A stretch of DNA of 36,488 bases from Patescibacteria group bacterium UBA6164 (GCA_002422305.1 DIUG01000049.1:45838-82325), one strand, 5' to 3'; shown: positions 1 to 10,947, counted from the first letter of the stretch. Notes: a model not told the origin generated them from the sequence alone. Numbers and translations: made by a program.

Positions 1-95
1 TTAGCCCTTTGTTATATTAAGCTATTATCTTAATTAAATATATTTAATTAAATATATTCTCAGATGATAGTAACAAAAAATTAAACGATAATAAC

Positions 96-134
96 AATAA
101 AGGTATTTAGGATAAAATACTAAATGCCTTTATT
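96..134. terminator. Hairpin, likely bidirectional terminator
   Basis: The arms at 96-110 and 120-134 are complementary over 15 bp with one G-T pair, around a 9-base AT loop. The stem is AT-rich with A and T runs on both sides. It sits just before the first direct repeat and probably closes a gene lying left of the window. No gene could be read in 1-95. Confidence 0.5.
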
Positions 135-137
135 GTA

Positions 138-191
138 AACTAAAGTGAGTATATTTTTATACTAAAAAAGTCTGCTACATGAAAAAGAGCC
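138..191 (+). repeat. Direct repeat copy 1, upstream of the modular helicase
   Basis: This 54-bp stretch matches 3417-3470 at 48 of 54 positions by eye, without gaps. It contains a short palindrome (AGTATA TTTT TATACT) and ends in AAAAAGAGCC. The two copies lie on either side of the helicase gene, about 3.28 kb apart. It may be a conserved 3' flank of a helicase gene family, or the boundary of a duplicated or inserted segment. Confidence 0.7.
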
Positions 192-294
192 CAAAAAATT
201 TGCTTAATAATTAATGAAATGTTATCATTATATTTAATTATATTAAATATATTTATACTTTTTATAATATATGATACAATAATACAAAAAACCT

Positions 295-3273
295 ATGAAA
301 AATACACTTAAAAATAGGTCTTTAACAAAAAGCACCTATCAAAAAGAAGCCATAAAAAGCATAATCTACAACATACAAGACAAACTACATAATACTCTTG
401 AAAATAAAACCAATCAAGATGATGAAAAAGTATACCCAAACTCATGACTTCTTGAAATGGCTACTTGAAGTTGAAAAACTTTTACTATATGAAAAACTCT
501 AGAACTTCTTATAAATCTAAGAAATAGATTTAACCTGAATGATTTTAATTGACTAAATGTACTAGTACTTTCAAATAGAATTGATTGAGTAGAACAATTT
601 AGAGATGATTTAGTTCATGGTAAAAAAGATGAAAACAAAGCTCCTATTATGTGAAATAAAATACTTGAAAATATAAAAGTCTCAACTTTTCACTCTAAAG
701 CTGATAATTTAGAAGATTTAGAGGAAAATTATTTTAATGCTGATGAAAAAATAGAAGAAGAGATATTTTCAAAACAAAATGGTAGAACAAAAGATCATTT
801 TATGTTTTCTACTTATCAAACAGCATCACTAAAAAATCTATGAGATAAAATTGATTATATAGATATGATAATCATAGACGAAGCACATAATGTAAAAGAC
901 GGAAATGAATTTAAAAACCTAATAGATGAACTAAGTGAAAAGTGAAGAAATGGGAATAAACCATATATACTACCATTAACAGCCACTCCAACCAATCTAA
1001 CAGAAGAATTATTTTGAGAACCTATTTTTAAATACTGACTTAGTGAATACCTAGCGAGTGATTATTCACCAAATGTAGATTATAGACTACTTACAAGAAC
1101 AGATATAAAACAAGAGGAAATAATAGAACTAAAAAATAAAATAGAAAAAGTAAAAGAAATAAAGGATGTAAAAGATAAAAAAGAGCAAATAAAAGAGATA
1201 GAAAGTATATTTTTAGAAATGATATCAAAATATCAAAATCTAGATAGACTAGTAGAAGATTTACTAGTTAGACTTATGATAGAAAATGAAAATATAGATG
1301 AAACTATAATCTTTGCAAATAACATAGAAGAAGCAGATAGTATAAGTGATGAAATAAATAAACAATTTTGAAAAGAGATTTCACTATCATATCATTCAAA
1401 AAATGATAAAAACAAAGCATTAGAAAGTCTAAAAAACAAAGATGATAAAGTAAAGATAATTGTATCAGTAAACAAACTAAATGAATCTATTGATTTACCA
1501 GTAGTATGAAATGTTGTATTTTGGAGATTGACTGATGTAGCAAGAATTTTCTTACAACAATTTTGAAGATGATTGAGATGAGATTGAATAGTTAAATTTT
1601 ATGACTATGTTTGTAGTATGAAAAACTTTTCATGGATAGGAGAGATTTATGAGGATTATAAAAGGGAAGTTGAGAAAGAAAAGGGTGATGAAGAAAGTGA
1701 AAAATCTGAAAAAGAAAATAAATTTAGATTATTATGATGAGATTTTTGAAGTAGTGAAAATAGAGTTGATTTAAGTATATTGTGATTTGATATAAATTAT
1801 TTAAAAGAAAGTATAGATAAACTAGAAAGTTTGAAAGATTATATAAATTATTTTAAAGAAAATAAAGATGAGTTTATAGATTTTGGTATAGTTATTGATG
1901 AAGATATAAAAGTAATTAATTTAGATAAGTTATGAAATATTAAAAAATTTAATCTATTTTGAAAATTAGCTAAATCATGATTAAGAAATTTAAATAGAGC
2001 ATTATGAAATAATGATGAATGAGAAGTTAGTAATAAAACAAATGCTCAAATAATCCTAAAACAATTTTTTGAAAATATGTGATATAAAGTAAATTATGAA
2101 GTAAATAATTTAAATATTTTAAAAGATTATATAATATATTTTAAAGAAAATAAAAAGGAGTTTATAAACTTTGGTATAATTATTGATGAAGAGAAAAAAG
2201 TAATTAATTTAGATGAGTTATGAAGTCCTAAAAATAATAATCTATTTTGAAAATTAGCTAATTCATGATTAAGAAATTTAAATAGAGCATTATGAAATAA
2301 TGATAATTGAGAAGTTACAAATAAAACAAATGCTCAAACAACCTTAAAACAATTTTTTGAAAATATGTGATATAAAGTAAATTATGAAGTAAATGAAGAA
2401 ATAATTTTAAATACTTTAGAAGATTATGTAAACTATTTTAATAATAATAAAGTTGAGTTTATAGATTTAGGTATAGTTATTGATGAAGGGAAAAAAATGA
2501 TTAATTTAAATAAGTTATGAAATCTTAAAAAATTTAATCTATTTTGAAAATGAGCTAAATCATGATTAAGAAATTTAAATACAACATTATGAAATAATGA
2601 TAATTGAGAAGTTAGTAATAAAACAAATGCTCAAATAATCCTAAAACAATTTTTTGAAAGTATGTGATATAAAATAAATCATGAAGTAAAAAAAATAAAT
2701 ATTTTAAATAATTTAGAAGATTATATAAACTATTTTAATAATAATAAAATTGAGTTTATAAATTTTGATATAATTATTTATGAAGATAAAAAAGTAGTTA
2801 ATTTAGATAAGTTATGAAGTCCTACTAGATGTAATCTATTTTGAAAATTTGCTTCATCATGATTAAAAAATTTAAATAGAGCATTATGAAATAATGATGA
2901 ATGACAAGTTACAAATAAAACAAATGCTCAAATAATCCTAAAACAATTTTTTGAAAATATGTGATATAAAGTAAATTATGAAGTAAATAATTTAAATATT
3001 TTAAAAGATTATATAATATATTTTAAAGAAAATAAAAAGGAGTTTATAAACTTTGGTATAATTATTGATGAAGATAGTAAAGTAATTAATTTAGATAAGT
3101 TATGAAATTCTCAAAGAAATAATCTATTTTGAAAACTTGCTTTATCATGATTAAGAAATTTAAATATAGCATTATGAAATAATGATGAGTGAAATGTTAA
3201 AAATAAAACAAAAGCTCAAATAATCCTAAAACAATTTTTTGAAAATATGTGATATACTGTAATTACTAATTAA
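295..3273 (+). CDS. SF2 DEAD/DEAH helicase with five tandem C-terminal modules
   Basis: This 992-residue protein resembles the helicase subunits of type III restriction enzymes and other SF2 translocases. A QKEAI Q-motif-like start precedes Walker A ATGSGKT (residues about 53-59), the DEAH box IIIDEAHN (about 194-201), motif III LTATPT, and motif VI QQFGRGLRGDG (about 421-431). From about residue 515 to the end the sequence is five copies of a module of about 96-99 residues. Each copy runs from a DYI..YF start through NLFGKLA.SGLRNLN.ALGNND to LKQFFE.MGY. No nuclease or methyltransferase motif was seen in the protein or nearby. TGA supplies both Walker A glycines. The ATG gives a product beginning just before the Q-motif-like segment. 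It is probably a DNA or RNA translocase, and the modules may bind nucleic acid or a partner. That role is inferred. Confidence 0.8.
1837..3270 (+). repeat. Five tandem ~290-bp repeats inside the helicase gene
   Basis: Units begin at 1837, 2125, 2422, 2719 and 3007, so the spacing is 288, 297, 297 and 288 bp, and the last unit ends with the gene. All spacings are multiples of three, so the frame is kept. Units 2 and 5 share a nearly identical 5' half (about 2101-2175 against 2983-3057). Homology is high at DNA level as well as protein level, which points to recent duplication or gene conversion. Confidence 0.9.
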
Positions 3274-3280
3274 CCTCCTT

Positions 3281-3373
3281 ATGCACCACCCAGAAAGCCC
3301 AACCTATCTAAAAAGCACCTATCAAAAAGAAGCTATAAAAAGTATATTTATGTTCAAAATTTCATTTCCTTAG
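3281..3373 (+). pseudogene. N-terminal remnant of a paralogous helicase
   Basis: This 30-codon frame contains LKSTYQKEAIKSI, almost identical to residues 11-23 of the helicase at 295-3273. The DNA from about 3309 (AAAAAGCACCTATCAAAAAG) matches about 328-347 exactly. The frame then leaves the homology and stops at TAG. It looks like the first codons of another family member whose body has been deleted. It lies directly between the end of the intact gene and the second direct repeat. Confidence 0.65.
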
Positions 3374-3416
3374 TTCGGGAAAATATTTTTTAATACATTC
3401 TTTATGCTTTATTATC

Positions 3417-3470
3417 AACTAAAGTAAGTATACTTTTAGACTAAAAAAGTTTGCTATATAAAAAAGAGCC
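3417..3470 (+). repeat. Direct repeat copy 2, downstream of the helicase
   Basis: This is the partner of 138-191, with six mismatches over 54 bp. It begins AACTAAAGTAAG and ends AAAAAGAGCC. It follows the helicase-start remnant at 3281-3373. The order repeat, full gene, remnant, repeat suggests a family array from which one gene body was lost. Confidence 0.7.
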
Positions 3471-3540
3471 ATATTTTCTTGCTTTTTTTTGTTTTTTCAT
3501 ACAATACTTTAATAATACCTTATTTTATATAATTTTTTTT

Positions 3541-4560
3541 ATGGATATATTAAAAAATAGATACATTTATTTTTCATTTTCAGCAATTTTTCTTATTATA
3601 TCTTTGTTTTTATTAATTTTTTGAAAATTAAATCTTTGAATAGATATGACTTGAGGTATTCAGATGGAATATGATTATAGTAATAATATAAATATTGAAA
3701 AAATAACTAATGAATTAAATACCAAAAAAGACTTATTTTTAGATAATAATCAACAAGTTATAAATAATATTAGTGTTTATTCTATTACTTGAGAAAAATC
3801 ATTAGCTGTTTTAGTTTGATTTTACAATAATCCTGATGAAATAAAACTAGAAAAATTAAAAAATGATTTTAAAAATCAAGTATTTGAAGTTATTAAGTCA
3901 CAAGATGAAACATTAAAAGAAACTAGATATATAAATGTTTGAAAAAGTTTTTGAGATTATATAAAAAACACTGCTTTTATTACACTAGGATTAGCAATTA
4001 TATTTATTACATTTTATATTACATTTGCTTTTTCTTGAGTATCTTCATGAGTTTCTGTTGTTTCATTTGCTATTATAACAATAATAACTTTATTTCATGA
4101 TGTTATAATATCTACTTGAGCATATATTTTTACTTCTATTTTTCTACCAGAATTTCAAATAGATACCTTTTTTATAACAGCATTATTAACAATTTTAGGT
4201 TATTCTATTAATGATACTATAGTTATATTTGATAGAATAAGGAGTAACTTAGAAAAATATGCTTGAAAACCTTGAAAAAATTGAAAAGAATTATATGAAA
4301 TTATAAATTTATCAATTAAAGAAACATTAACAAGAAGTATATATACTAGTTTGACCTTAATTTTTGTATTAATTACTATTTTTATATTTTGACCTGAAAC
4401 TATTTCATGATTTATATTAGCAATGGTTTTTGGTACATTTTTCTGAACATATAGTTCAATTTTTATAGCTTCACCTATTTTATATGAAGTAAATAAAAAT
4501 AAAAAATTAGCTGTATATAAAAAAGTTGTTTATAATCCAGATGATAAAATAGTAGTATAG
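3541..4560 (+). CDS. secF: Protein translocase subunit SecF
   Basis: SecF works with SecD to pull secreted proteins across the inner membrane using the proton gradient. The 339-residue product has an N-terminal membrane segment, FGKLNLGIDMTGG near residues 25-37 (the SecD/SecF GIDFxGG motif), a periplasmic domain of about 100 residues, then five membrane helices. The helical part includes LFHDV (about 181-185) and GYSINDTIVIFDRIRSN (about 220-236), both typical of SecF. The length is normal. No secD lies next to it: upstream is the accessory helicase block, so the usual secDF pairing is broken here or was never present. The next gene follows after 11 bp and may be co-transcribed. Confidence 0.93.
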
Positions 4561-4571
4561 TAAATTAAAAA

Positions 4572-6332
4572 ATGAATAATATAGAATTAATAAAAAAAAT
4601 CTTGAGTCTTTTTAAAGATAGTATTTGAATAAAAAAATACTATCTTGTTTTTCTATTTTGATTTTTTTCTTCTATTATTTCTGTATTAGAACCATTTTTA
4701 TTTATTCAAATAATTGATTATATAGAAAAATTTTATAAAACATGAATTTTTGATATTAAAGAATTACTTTTTTATATATTATATTGGGTAAGTTTTATTT
4801 TATTTTATTTATTAATAACTTATATAAATAGATATTATTTTATAGATTTAAGTAATTTAAAATATTATGTAAATATATTTAATATATATTCCAAAAAAAT
4901 CTTAAGTATAACTTATTCAGATTTTTTAAATAAAAAATCTTGAGAGCTTTATTCTAAGTTAAATAAATGAATAAGGGATAGTTTTGCTTTATTATTTTTC
5001 TTTTTTATTGAAATAATAAGGAGTTTATCTTGAATTTTTTTCATATTAATTATTTTATTTTTTATAAATCCAATTATGACTTTGGCAAGTATATCTATGT
5101 TGCCAGTTATGATTTTTATAGGATTATTTTTCAATAAAAAAACTTCTTCTTTACAAAAAGAAATAAATGATTTTGATGATAAAAATTATGGTATTTTAGC
5201 AGATTCTATTACAAATACTTATCTTGTTAAAAATCTTAGCTTAGAAAATAAAATATATAATATTTTAAAAGAAAATATAAATATTTCTTTTAAAAAACAA
5301 ATAAAAGTTTCTAAAAGATGGTCTATATTAGATATTTATACTTGATCTTTAGTTACAATTACTAGAGTTATTGTGATATTAACTTGAAGTTATCTAATCT
5401 CACAATGAAAATTATCTCTTTCGTTATTATTTTTATATTTTACTTTTATATGATGGATATATTTTCCTCTAAGTTTTGTATTTGCCAAACTTAGAAATAT
5501 ACAAGAACAATTAATTACAGTATGAAAATTTTTTGAAGAGTTTGATAATTTGGAAACAGAAGAAAATAATGATTTTTCTTGAAAAGAAATAAAAAAAATA
5601 TCTTGAAAAATTGAGTTTAAGAATGTATCTTTTTCATATTTAGATGATAAAATTATTCTTAATAAAATAAATTTTAATATAAATCCTTGAGAAAAAATTG
5701 CTTTTGTTTGAAATACATGAGCAGGTAAATCAACAATTATAAATCTTATTTTCAGATTTTGGGATACAAATAAATGAGAAATTCTACTTGATTGAAACAA
5801 TATTAATAGTATTAATAAAAATAATCTTAGAAAACATATTTGATTAGTTGCTCAAGATAATAGCTTATTCAATTTATCTATAAAAGATAATTTGCTTTTT
5901 GCAAAAGAAAATGCTACTGAAAAAGAAATAGAAAAAGCTTTAAAATTAGCTAATGCAGAATTTGTTTATTCCTTAAAAGAATGAATAAATACAATTATAT
6001 GAGAAAGATGATTAAAACTTAGTTGATGAGAAAGACAAAGAATAAGTATAGCTAGATTATTTTTAAAAAATCCTGAAATTATTATACTTGATGAAGCTAC
6101 GAGTGCTTTAGATAATAAAACTGAAAAATTAATTCAAAAAAGTTTAGATACACTTTTAAAATGAAAAACTTCTATTATAATAGCACATAGATTATCTACA
6201 ATTCAAAATGCTGATAAAATATTTATGTTAGAAAATTGAAAAATAGTTGAAGAATGAAATTATGAAGAATTGATGAATAAAAAAAGTAAATTTTATAGTT
6301 TAGCTAATCCAGAACATTTAATAATAAACTAA
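4572..6332 (+). CDS. ABC transporter, fused permease and ATPase (MsbA/exporter type)
   Basis: The 586-residue half-transporter has an N-terminal transmembrane region (about residues 20-310) and a C-terminal nucleotide-binding domain. The latter shows Walker A GNTGAGKS (about 380-387), the Q-loop LVAQDN, the signature LSGGERQR (about 483-490), Walker B IIILDEATSALD (about 502-513) and the switch histidine in IIAHRLS (about 537-543). The family forms homo- or heterodimers that export lipids, peptides or drugs; the substrate cannot be read from the sequence. It starts 11 bp after secF, on the same strand, and is followed by a strong hairpin. In the standard code it would appear broken into pieces, because many glycines are TGA. 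Confidence 0.92.
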
Positions 6333-6358
6333 TTATTTATAAACTAAAATTACTTTAA

Positions 6359-6429
6359 AATCTTAGACAAAAGGCTAAAGCCTTCTGTTAACAAGCTGTC
6401 AACAAGGTGGCTTTAGCCCCTTGAAGATT
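6359..6429. terminator. Compound hairpin between the ABC transporter and uppS
   Basis: An outer stem AATCTT/AAGATT encloses a perfect 10-bp stem, GGCTAAAGCC (6373-6382) with GGCTTTAGCC (6409-6418). Inside that is a near-palindromic GTTAAC...GTCAAC segment. It is unusually GC-rich for this genome and larger than the other terminators here. The window's first bases (TTAGCCCTTTG) resemble its right part (TTAGCCCCTTG), so it may be a dispersed element. A terminator role is the simplest reading. Confidence 0.55.
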
Positions 6430-6495
6430 ACTAAGTTTTTTAAATCTTTTCAGTATAATTTAATTTAAAAAATAAAAATATAATTTTAAAAAAAA

Positions 6496-7173
6496 ATGAT
6501 AAAACATCTTTGAATAATTATGGACTGAAATCGTAGGTGGGCTCGTAGTAAATTTCTTCCCGTTTTTGCATGACATAAAGCTTGAGCTGATAATGTAAAA
6601 AAAATTACTGAATTAGCTAAAAATAAATGAATAAAATTTTTAACACTTTGGGCTTTATCTACTGATAATTTGAATAAAAGAGATAAGTTAGAGGTTGAGT
6701 GAATAATTAAACTTATTAACAATATAGAATCTTTTTTGGGAGATATGAAAGAATTAAATTTAAAATTTGAAACTATTTGAAATATAGAAGAATTACCTAA
6801 AAAATCTCAAATTATATTAGAAAGAGTTAAAGAAAATACAAAAAATAATACTTGAATTACTTTAATAATTGCTTTCATTTATTGATGACAAGATGAGATC
6901 ATAAGGGCAACCAAAAAAATAATAAAGGCTTGAATAAATCCTGAAGATTTAACTAGAGATGAATTTAGAAAATTTTTAGATACTGCAAATTTCCCAATAC
7001 CTGATATAATAGTAAGGACTTGATGAGATATAAGACATTCTGGATTTCTTTTGTATGATTCAGAATATAGTGAATATTATTTTACTGAAAAAAAATGGCC
7101 AGAGTTTGATGAAGAAGAATTAGATAAAGTAATAAATTTTTTTAATAATTCAAAAAGAAATTTTTGAAAATAA
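6496..7173 (+). CDS. uppS: Isoprenyl transferase (undecaprenyl diphosphate synthase)
   Basis: This cis-prenyltransferase condenses isopentenyl diphosphate onto farnesyl diphosphate to make the lipid carrier for wall and surface polymers. The 225-residue protein opens with HLGIIMDGNRRWAR (residues 4-17), which contains the catalytic Asp, followed by FAGHKAG (about 23-29) and LTLWALSTDN. Near the end it has the RTGGD.RHSGFLLYDSEYSE block that binds the diphosphates. The length is normal to slightly short. The polyprenyl diphosphate synthase that could supply the primer follows 115 bp downstream on the same strand. The start is set by the family's early MDGN motif. Confidence 0.93.
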
Positions 7174-7288
7174 AAAAATAAAACCTGTTTTTTGATATAA
7201 ATGATAATCTAAAAAACTAATTATTCATCCTTTGTTATGAAAAAAAGATTCTATAGTAAAAAAATATTAAAATATTAAATATTAAAAT

Positions 7289-8206
7289 ATGTTACCAAAT
7301 TGGTATAATGATTATAAAAATTTTATAGATCAATCTATTGAAAAATATTTAGTAGATTATTTTAAAGATGAAAAAAATAATTGACTGGATATTATAAAAG
7401 AAGCCTCGATTTATTCAGTAAAATGATGAAAAAGAATTAGATCAATTTTAGCTTTGGAATATTATTTAATTTTTTCTAAAAAAGATTTTTCTGAAATAAA
7501 ATATGATGATGATATAATTAAATTTTGTATTTCTCTAGAATTTTTGCATTCTTATTCTTTAGTTCATGATGATTTACCTTGTATGGATAATGATGATTTT
7601 AGAAGGTGAGAATTAACAACTTGGAAAAAATACTCTGAAAATATAGCAGTTTTAGTTTGAGATTTGTTTAATTCTTTAGCTTTTGAAGTATTGTCGGATA
7701 TAAAAAATATCTGAAATTATTCTATTTTAATTAAATATTTTTGAGAAGCAGTTTGATTAAAATGAATGTTATGATGACAAGTCTTGGATTTGTATTATGA
7801 AAAAAATCCTGAAAAATTAACCTTAGAAAATTTGATTGAAGTTCATAATAAAAAAACATGAGCACTAATTGAAGTTTCAGTTCTAGGTTGAGTTTTAATT
7901 GCAGAAGTAGATAAAAATTTTGTAAAAAATAAAGAATCAAATAATATAAAAAAATATTTAGATTTTTGAAAAAAAATTTGATTAGCTTTTCAAGTAAAAG
8001 ATGATTTATTAGATATTGAATGAACTAAAAAAGAAACTTGAAAAAGTGTATGATGAGAAAATAAATGATTTGTATATTTTATGTGAGTAGAAAATACTAA
8101 AAAATATTTAAATATTTTAATTTTAGATTCATTAGAAATAATCTCAAATTTAAAATCAGAAAAACTGAATTTTTTAGTTAATTATATATGAAATAGAAAA
8201 AAATAA
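7289..8206 (+). CDS. Polyprenyl diphosphate synthase (geranyl/farnesyl type)
   Basis: This trans-prenyltransferase builds C10-C20 allylic diphosphates. The 305-residue product has SVKGGKRIRS (about 49-58), which binds isopentenyl diphosphate, the first aspartate-rich motif DDLPCMDNDD with RRG after it (about 93-105), GQVLDLYYE, and the second motif KDDLLDIEG.KKETGK (about 236-251). The DDxxxxD spacing of the first motif matches bacterial IspA-like enzymes, so farnesyl or geranylgeranyl diphosphate is likely, feeding uppS upstream. Chain length cannot be fixed from sequence alone. The stop codon lies inside the bidirectional terminator shared with clpP. Confidence 0.88.
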
Positions 8207-8234
8207 GTAAGAGTTTTAAACTCTTACTTATTTT
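8201..8234. terminator. Bidirectional terminator between convergent genes
   Basis: A perfect stem of about 16 bp (AAATAAGTAAGAGTTT with its complement) is followed by T runs on both strands. It contains the stop codons of the prenyl synthase (8204-8206, plus) and clpP (8224-8226, minus), so it can end both transcripts. Confidence 0.85.
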
Positions 8235-8844
8235 TTATTATTTTATCTATTAATCAATATTCTAGTGCTTCTTCAGAAGTCATAAAATTATCTCTATCAC
8301 AATCTTTTTCTACTTGTTCTGGAGTTTTTCATGTATGTTTAGCTAAAATTTTATATAATCTTACTCAAGTTTTTATTATGTGTTCAGCTGCTAATCTAAT
8401 ATCAGTAGCTTGTCATTCTGCTCATCATAATGGTTGATGAATCATTATTTCACTATGAGGAAGAGCATATCTTTTTCATTTTGTTCATCAAGCAAGTATA
8501 ATAGATCACATAGAAGCAGATAATCATATAGAAACAGTATGAATAGGACATGATATATATTGCATAGTATCATATATAGCTAATCAAGCTGTTACATGTC
8601 ATCCAGGAGAGTTTATATATAATGTAATTGGTGCTTTAGAATCTTGTTTTTCTAAAAATAATAATTGAGCTATAACAGTATTAGCAACCATACTATCTAT
8701 TGCATCTCATAAAAAAACTACTCTATCTTCTAGTAATCTAGAATAAATATCATATGCCCTCTCTCCATTTGGAGTCTTATCTATAACTGTTGGAATAAGA
8801 GTATTTCTTATTTCTTTAACCTCTTTTTTCTTTCAATAAAACAT
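8224..8844 (-). CDS. clpP: ATP-dependent Clp protease proteolytic subunit ClpP
   Basis: ClpP forms the barrel-shaped serine peptidase that degrades proteins delivered by ClpX, ClpC or ClpA. The 206-residue protein has the expected size and motifs: ERAYDIYSRLLEDRVVFLG near the N-terminus, YINSPGGHVTAGLAIYDTM, the nucleophile Ser in GLSASMGS (about residue 109), the catalytic His in MIHQPLGG (about 134), and the Asp in RDNFMTSEEA (about 184). The LSASMG nucleophile elbow differs slightly from the common QAASMG. No clpX lies next to it. It is transcribed away from gltX, with a 142-bp divergent spacer between them in which no clear promoter was seen. Confidence 0.95.
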
Positions 8845-8986
8845 TATTTCATATTAAAAATTAAAATACTATTCTATTTTAACAAAAAAATATAAAAAAA
8901 GCTAGTCGAAGTTATATTTTTAACTTTACAAATATGAAAAACTATTTAAACTCTATAAATAAATATTCTTTAAATAATAAAAATAA

Positions 8987-10450
8987 ATGACTGTAATTAC
9001 TAGATTTGCACCAAGTCCTACATGATATGTACATATTTGAAGTTTGAGAACAGTATTATATAATTATTTATTTGCAAAAAAAAATAATGGCAAGTTTATG
9101 TTAAGAATTGAAGATACTGATAGAAGTAGATTAGTTGAATGAAGTGTGGAAAATTTATTATTAGTACTTGCTTCTGTTTGATTAATACCAGATGAATGAC
9201 CAAATAATCCATGAGACAAATGACCATATTATCAATCAGAAAGACTAGATATTTATAAAAAATATATAGATCAATTAATTGAAAACTGAAATGCTTATTA
9301 TTGTTTTTGTAATAGTGAAAGATTAACAGAACTTAGAAATGAACAAGAATCTTTAGGATTAGCTACAAAATATGATAAAAAATGTAGATATTTATCAAAA
9401 GAAGAAATAATAGAAAAGTTAAAAAATAATATACCTTACACTATTAGGTTGAAAGTTCCAGATAATGAAGTGATTGAATTTAATGATGTAATAAAATGAA
9501 AAATAAAAGTATCTTCAAAAGATATAGACGATCAAGTATTATTAAAAACAGATTGATTTCCAACATATCATTTAGCTGCAGTAGTTGATGATCATTTGAT
9601 GGAAATAACACATGTAATTAGATGAGAAGAATGGGTTCCTAGTACATCAAAACATGTATTATTATATAGAGCTTTTTGATGGAATATACCAGTTTTTGCA
9701 CATTTACCTTTACTGTTATGAACTGATAAAAAGAAACTTTCAAAAAGAACTTGAGATGTATCAGTAGAATCTTATTTAGAAAAATGATATTTAACTGAAA
9801 GTATAATTAATTATATTTCTTTACTTTGATGGAATCCAAAAACAACTGAAGAATTTTTTAATATGTGAGAATTGATAGAAAAATTTGAATTAACAAATGT
9901 TCATAAATCTTGAGCTGTTTTTGATATAGAAAGATTAGATTTTTTTAATGCATATTATTTAAAAACTTTAAATTTAGATTATTTATATAATAAATTAATG
10001 AATTATTTAAATAATTATGATAAAGAATTTTATAATTTATTATTATCATTTTCAGAAAATTATAATAAAAAGATTTTTGATGAATTAAAGACTAGAATAA
10101 AAAACTTTTCAGAATATAAGAAATATACTACATTTTTTTATAATAATTCAGTTATTCCAAATAATGAATTAATGATAAATGAAAAAATGAAAATATTAGA
10201 TATAAATATGGTGAAAAAATCTTTAAACTTATCTTTAGAAATTTTAAAATCAAAAAAAGATGATTTTGAAACTATGGAAGAAATAAAAAATATATTTGTG
10301 GAAAAAATACAAAAAGCAGATATGAAAAATGGTCAAGTATTATGGCCTGTTAGATGTGCATTAAGTGGAGAACAATTTTCTCCATGAGCATTAGAACTTA
10401 TATACATATTATGAATTACTAAATCAATTTCGAGAATTGAAAAGGTATTA
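8987..10450 (+). CDS. gltX: Glutamyl-tRNA synthetase
   Basis: This class I aminoacyl-tRNA synthetase charges tRNA-Glu, and in bacteria with GatCAB also tRNA-Gln. The 487-residue product has RFAPSPTGYVHIGSLRT at the N-terminus (HIGH motif), FMLRIEDTDR, the zinc-like CFCNSERL region, GEEWVPSTSKH, and the KMSKS-equivalent KKLSKRTG (about residues 249-256). The anticodon-binding half is present, including WPVRCALSGEQFSPGALELI. The frame ends at 10448-10450 with SRIERY. One more A in the preceding short A-run would give RIEKVLDTI, a more family-like end stopping at 10461. A small indel is possible, but the loss is only a few residues. Confidence 0.94.
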
Positions 10451-10554
10451 GATACTATATAATTTAAGTATCAATTTAATTTATAAAAAATATCTTGAAA
10501 TTATTATAATTATGTGTTAAAATTAACGAAAATTTAAATTATAATTATATAAAT

Positions 10555-10947
10555 ATGAATTACCAATCACTAAAATGAATGATAGAATCTATAATAAATT
10601 CATATAGATGTCCTGAATGTGCTACTGCGGTTAATGAATCTAGTATAGATATTATTTGAGCTGCTTGATCTACTATTAATATAGATATAGAATGTTATAA
10701 TTGCAGAAAACATTCTATGGTGAAAACAGAAGTTTTATCTTTAGATTTAACTAATAAATGATTATCTCCAGAAAATATAGAAAAATTAAAGAGTTCTTTA
10801 ATAAATTTAAATTCAAATATTATTACTAAACAAACTAGTATAAAAGATAATGAAATAATTGAATTAAATAAAGATTTAAAGAAAAAATCTTTAAATGTTT
10901 CCGAATTACTTTGAGATGATAATAATTCAAATTGATTATTATCATAA
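10555..10947 (+). CDS. Small zinc-ribbon protein of unknown function
   Basis: This 130-residue protein was not assigned to a family. It begins with a zinc-ribbon-like pair of knuckles, RCPEC (about residues 20-24) and CYNC (about 47-50), separated by a short beta-like stretch. An acidic, Lys- and Asn-rich tail of about 75 residues follows, ending in SELLGDDNNSNGLLS. It lies between gltX and a coiled-coil membrane protein, all on the plus strand, in what may be a long loose operon reaching miaB. The ribbon suggests nucleic-acid or protein binding, but nothing more specific can be supported. Confidence 0.7.

Noticed and set aside
1837..3270. CRISPR-like array
   Set aside because: The repeats are about 290 bp, contiguous, in frame and coding; there are no short repeat-spacer units.
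295..3273. Type III restriction-modification system
   Set aside because: The helicase resembles Res subunits, but no endonuclease motif and no adjacent mod methyltransferase were seen.
138..3470. Insertion sequence or transposon ends
   Set aside because: No transposase and no terminal inverted repeats; the flanking sequences are imperfect direct repeats.
5390..5800. Minus-strand open frame opposite the ABC transporter
   Set aside because: It lies wholly inside a gene with clear motifs on the other strand and shows no family signal of its own; an AT-rich shadow.
6359..6429. tRNA gene
   Set aside because: The folded segment has no T-loop GTTCRA or anticodon-arm layout; it is a nested hairpin.
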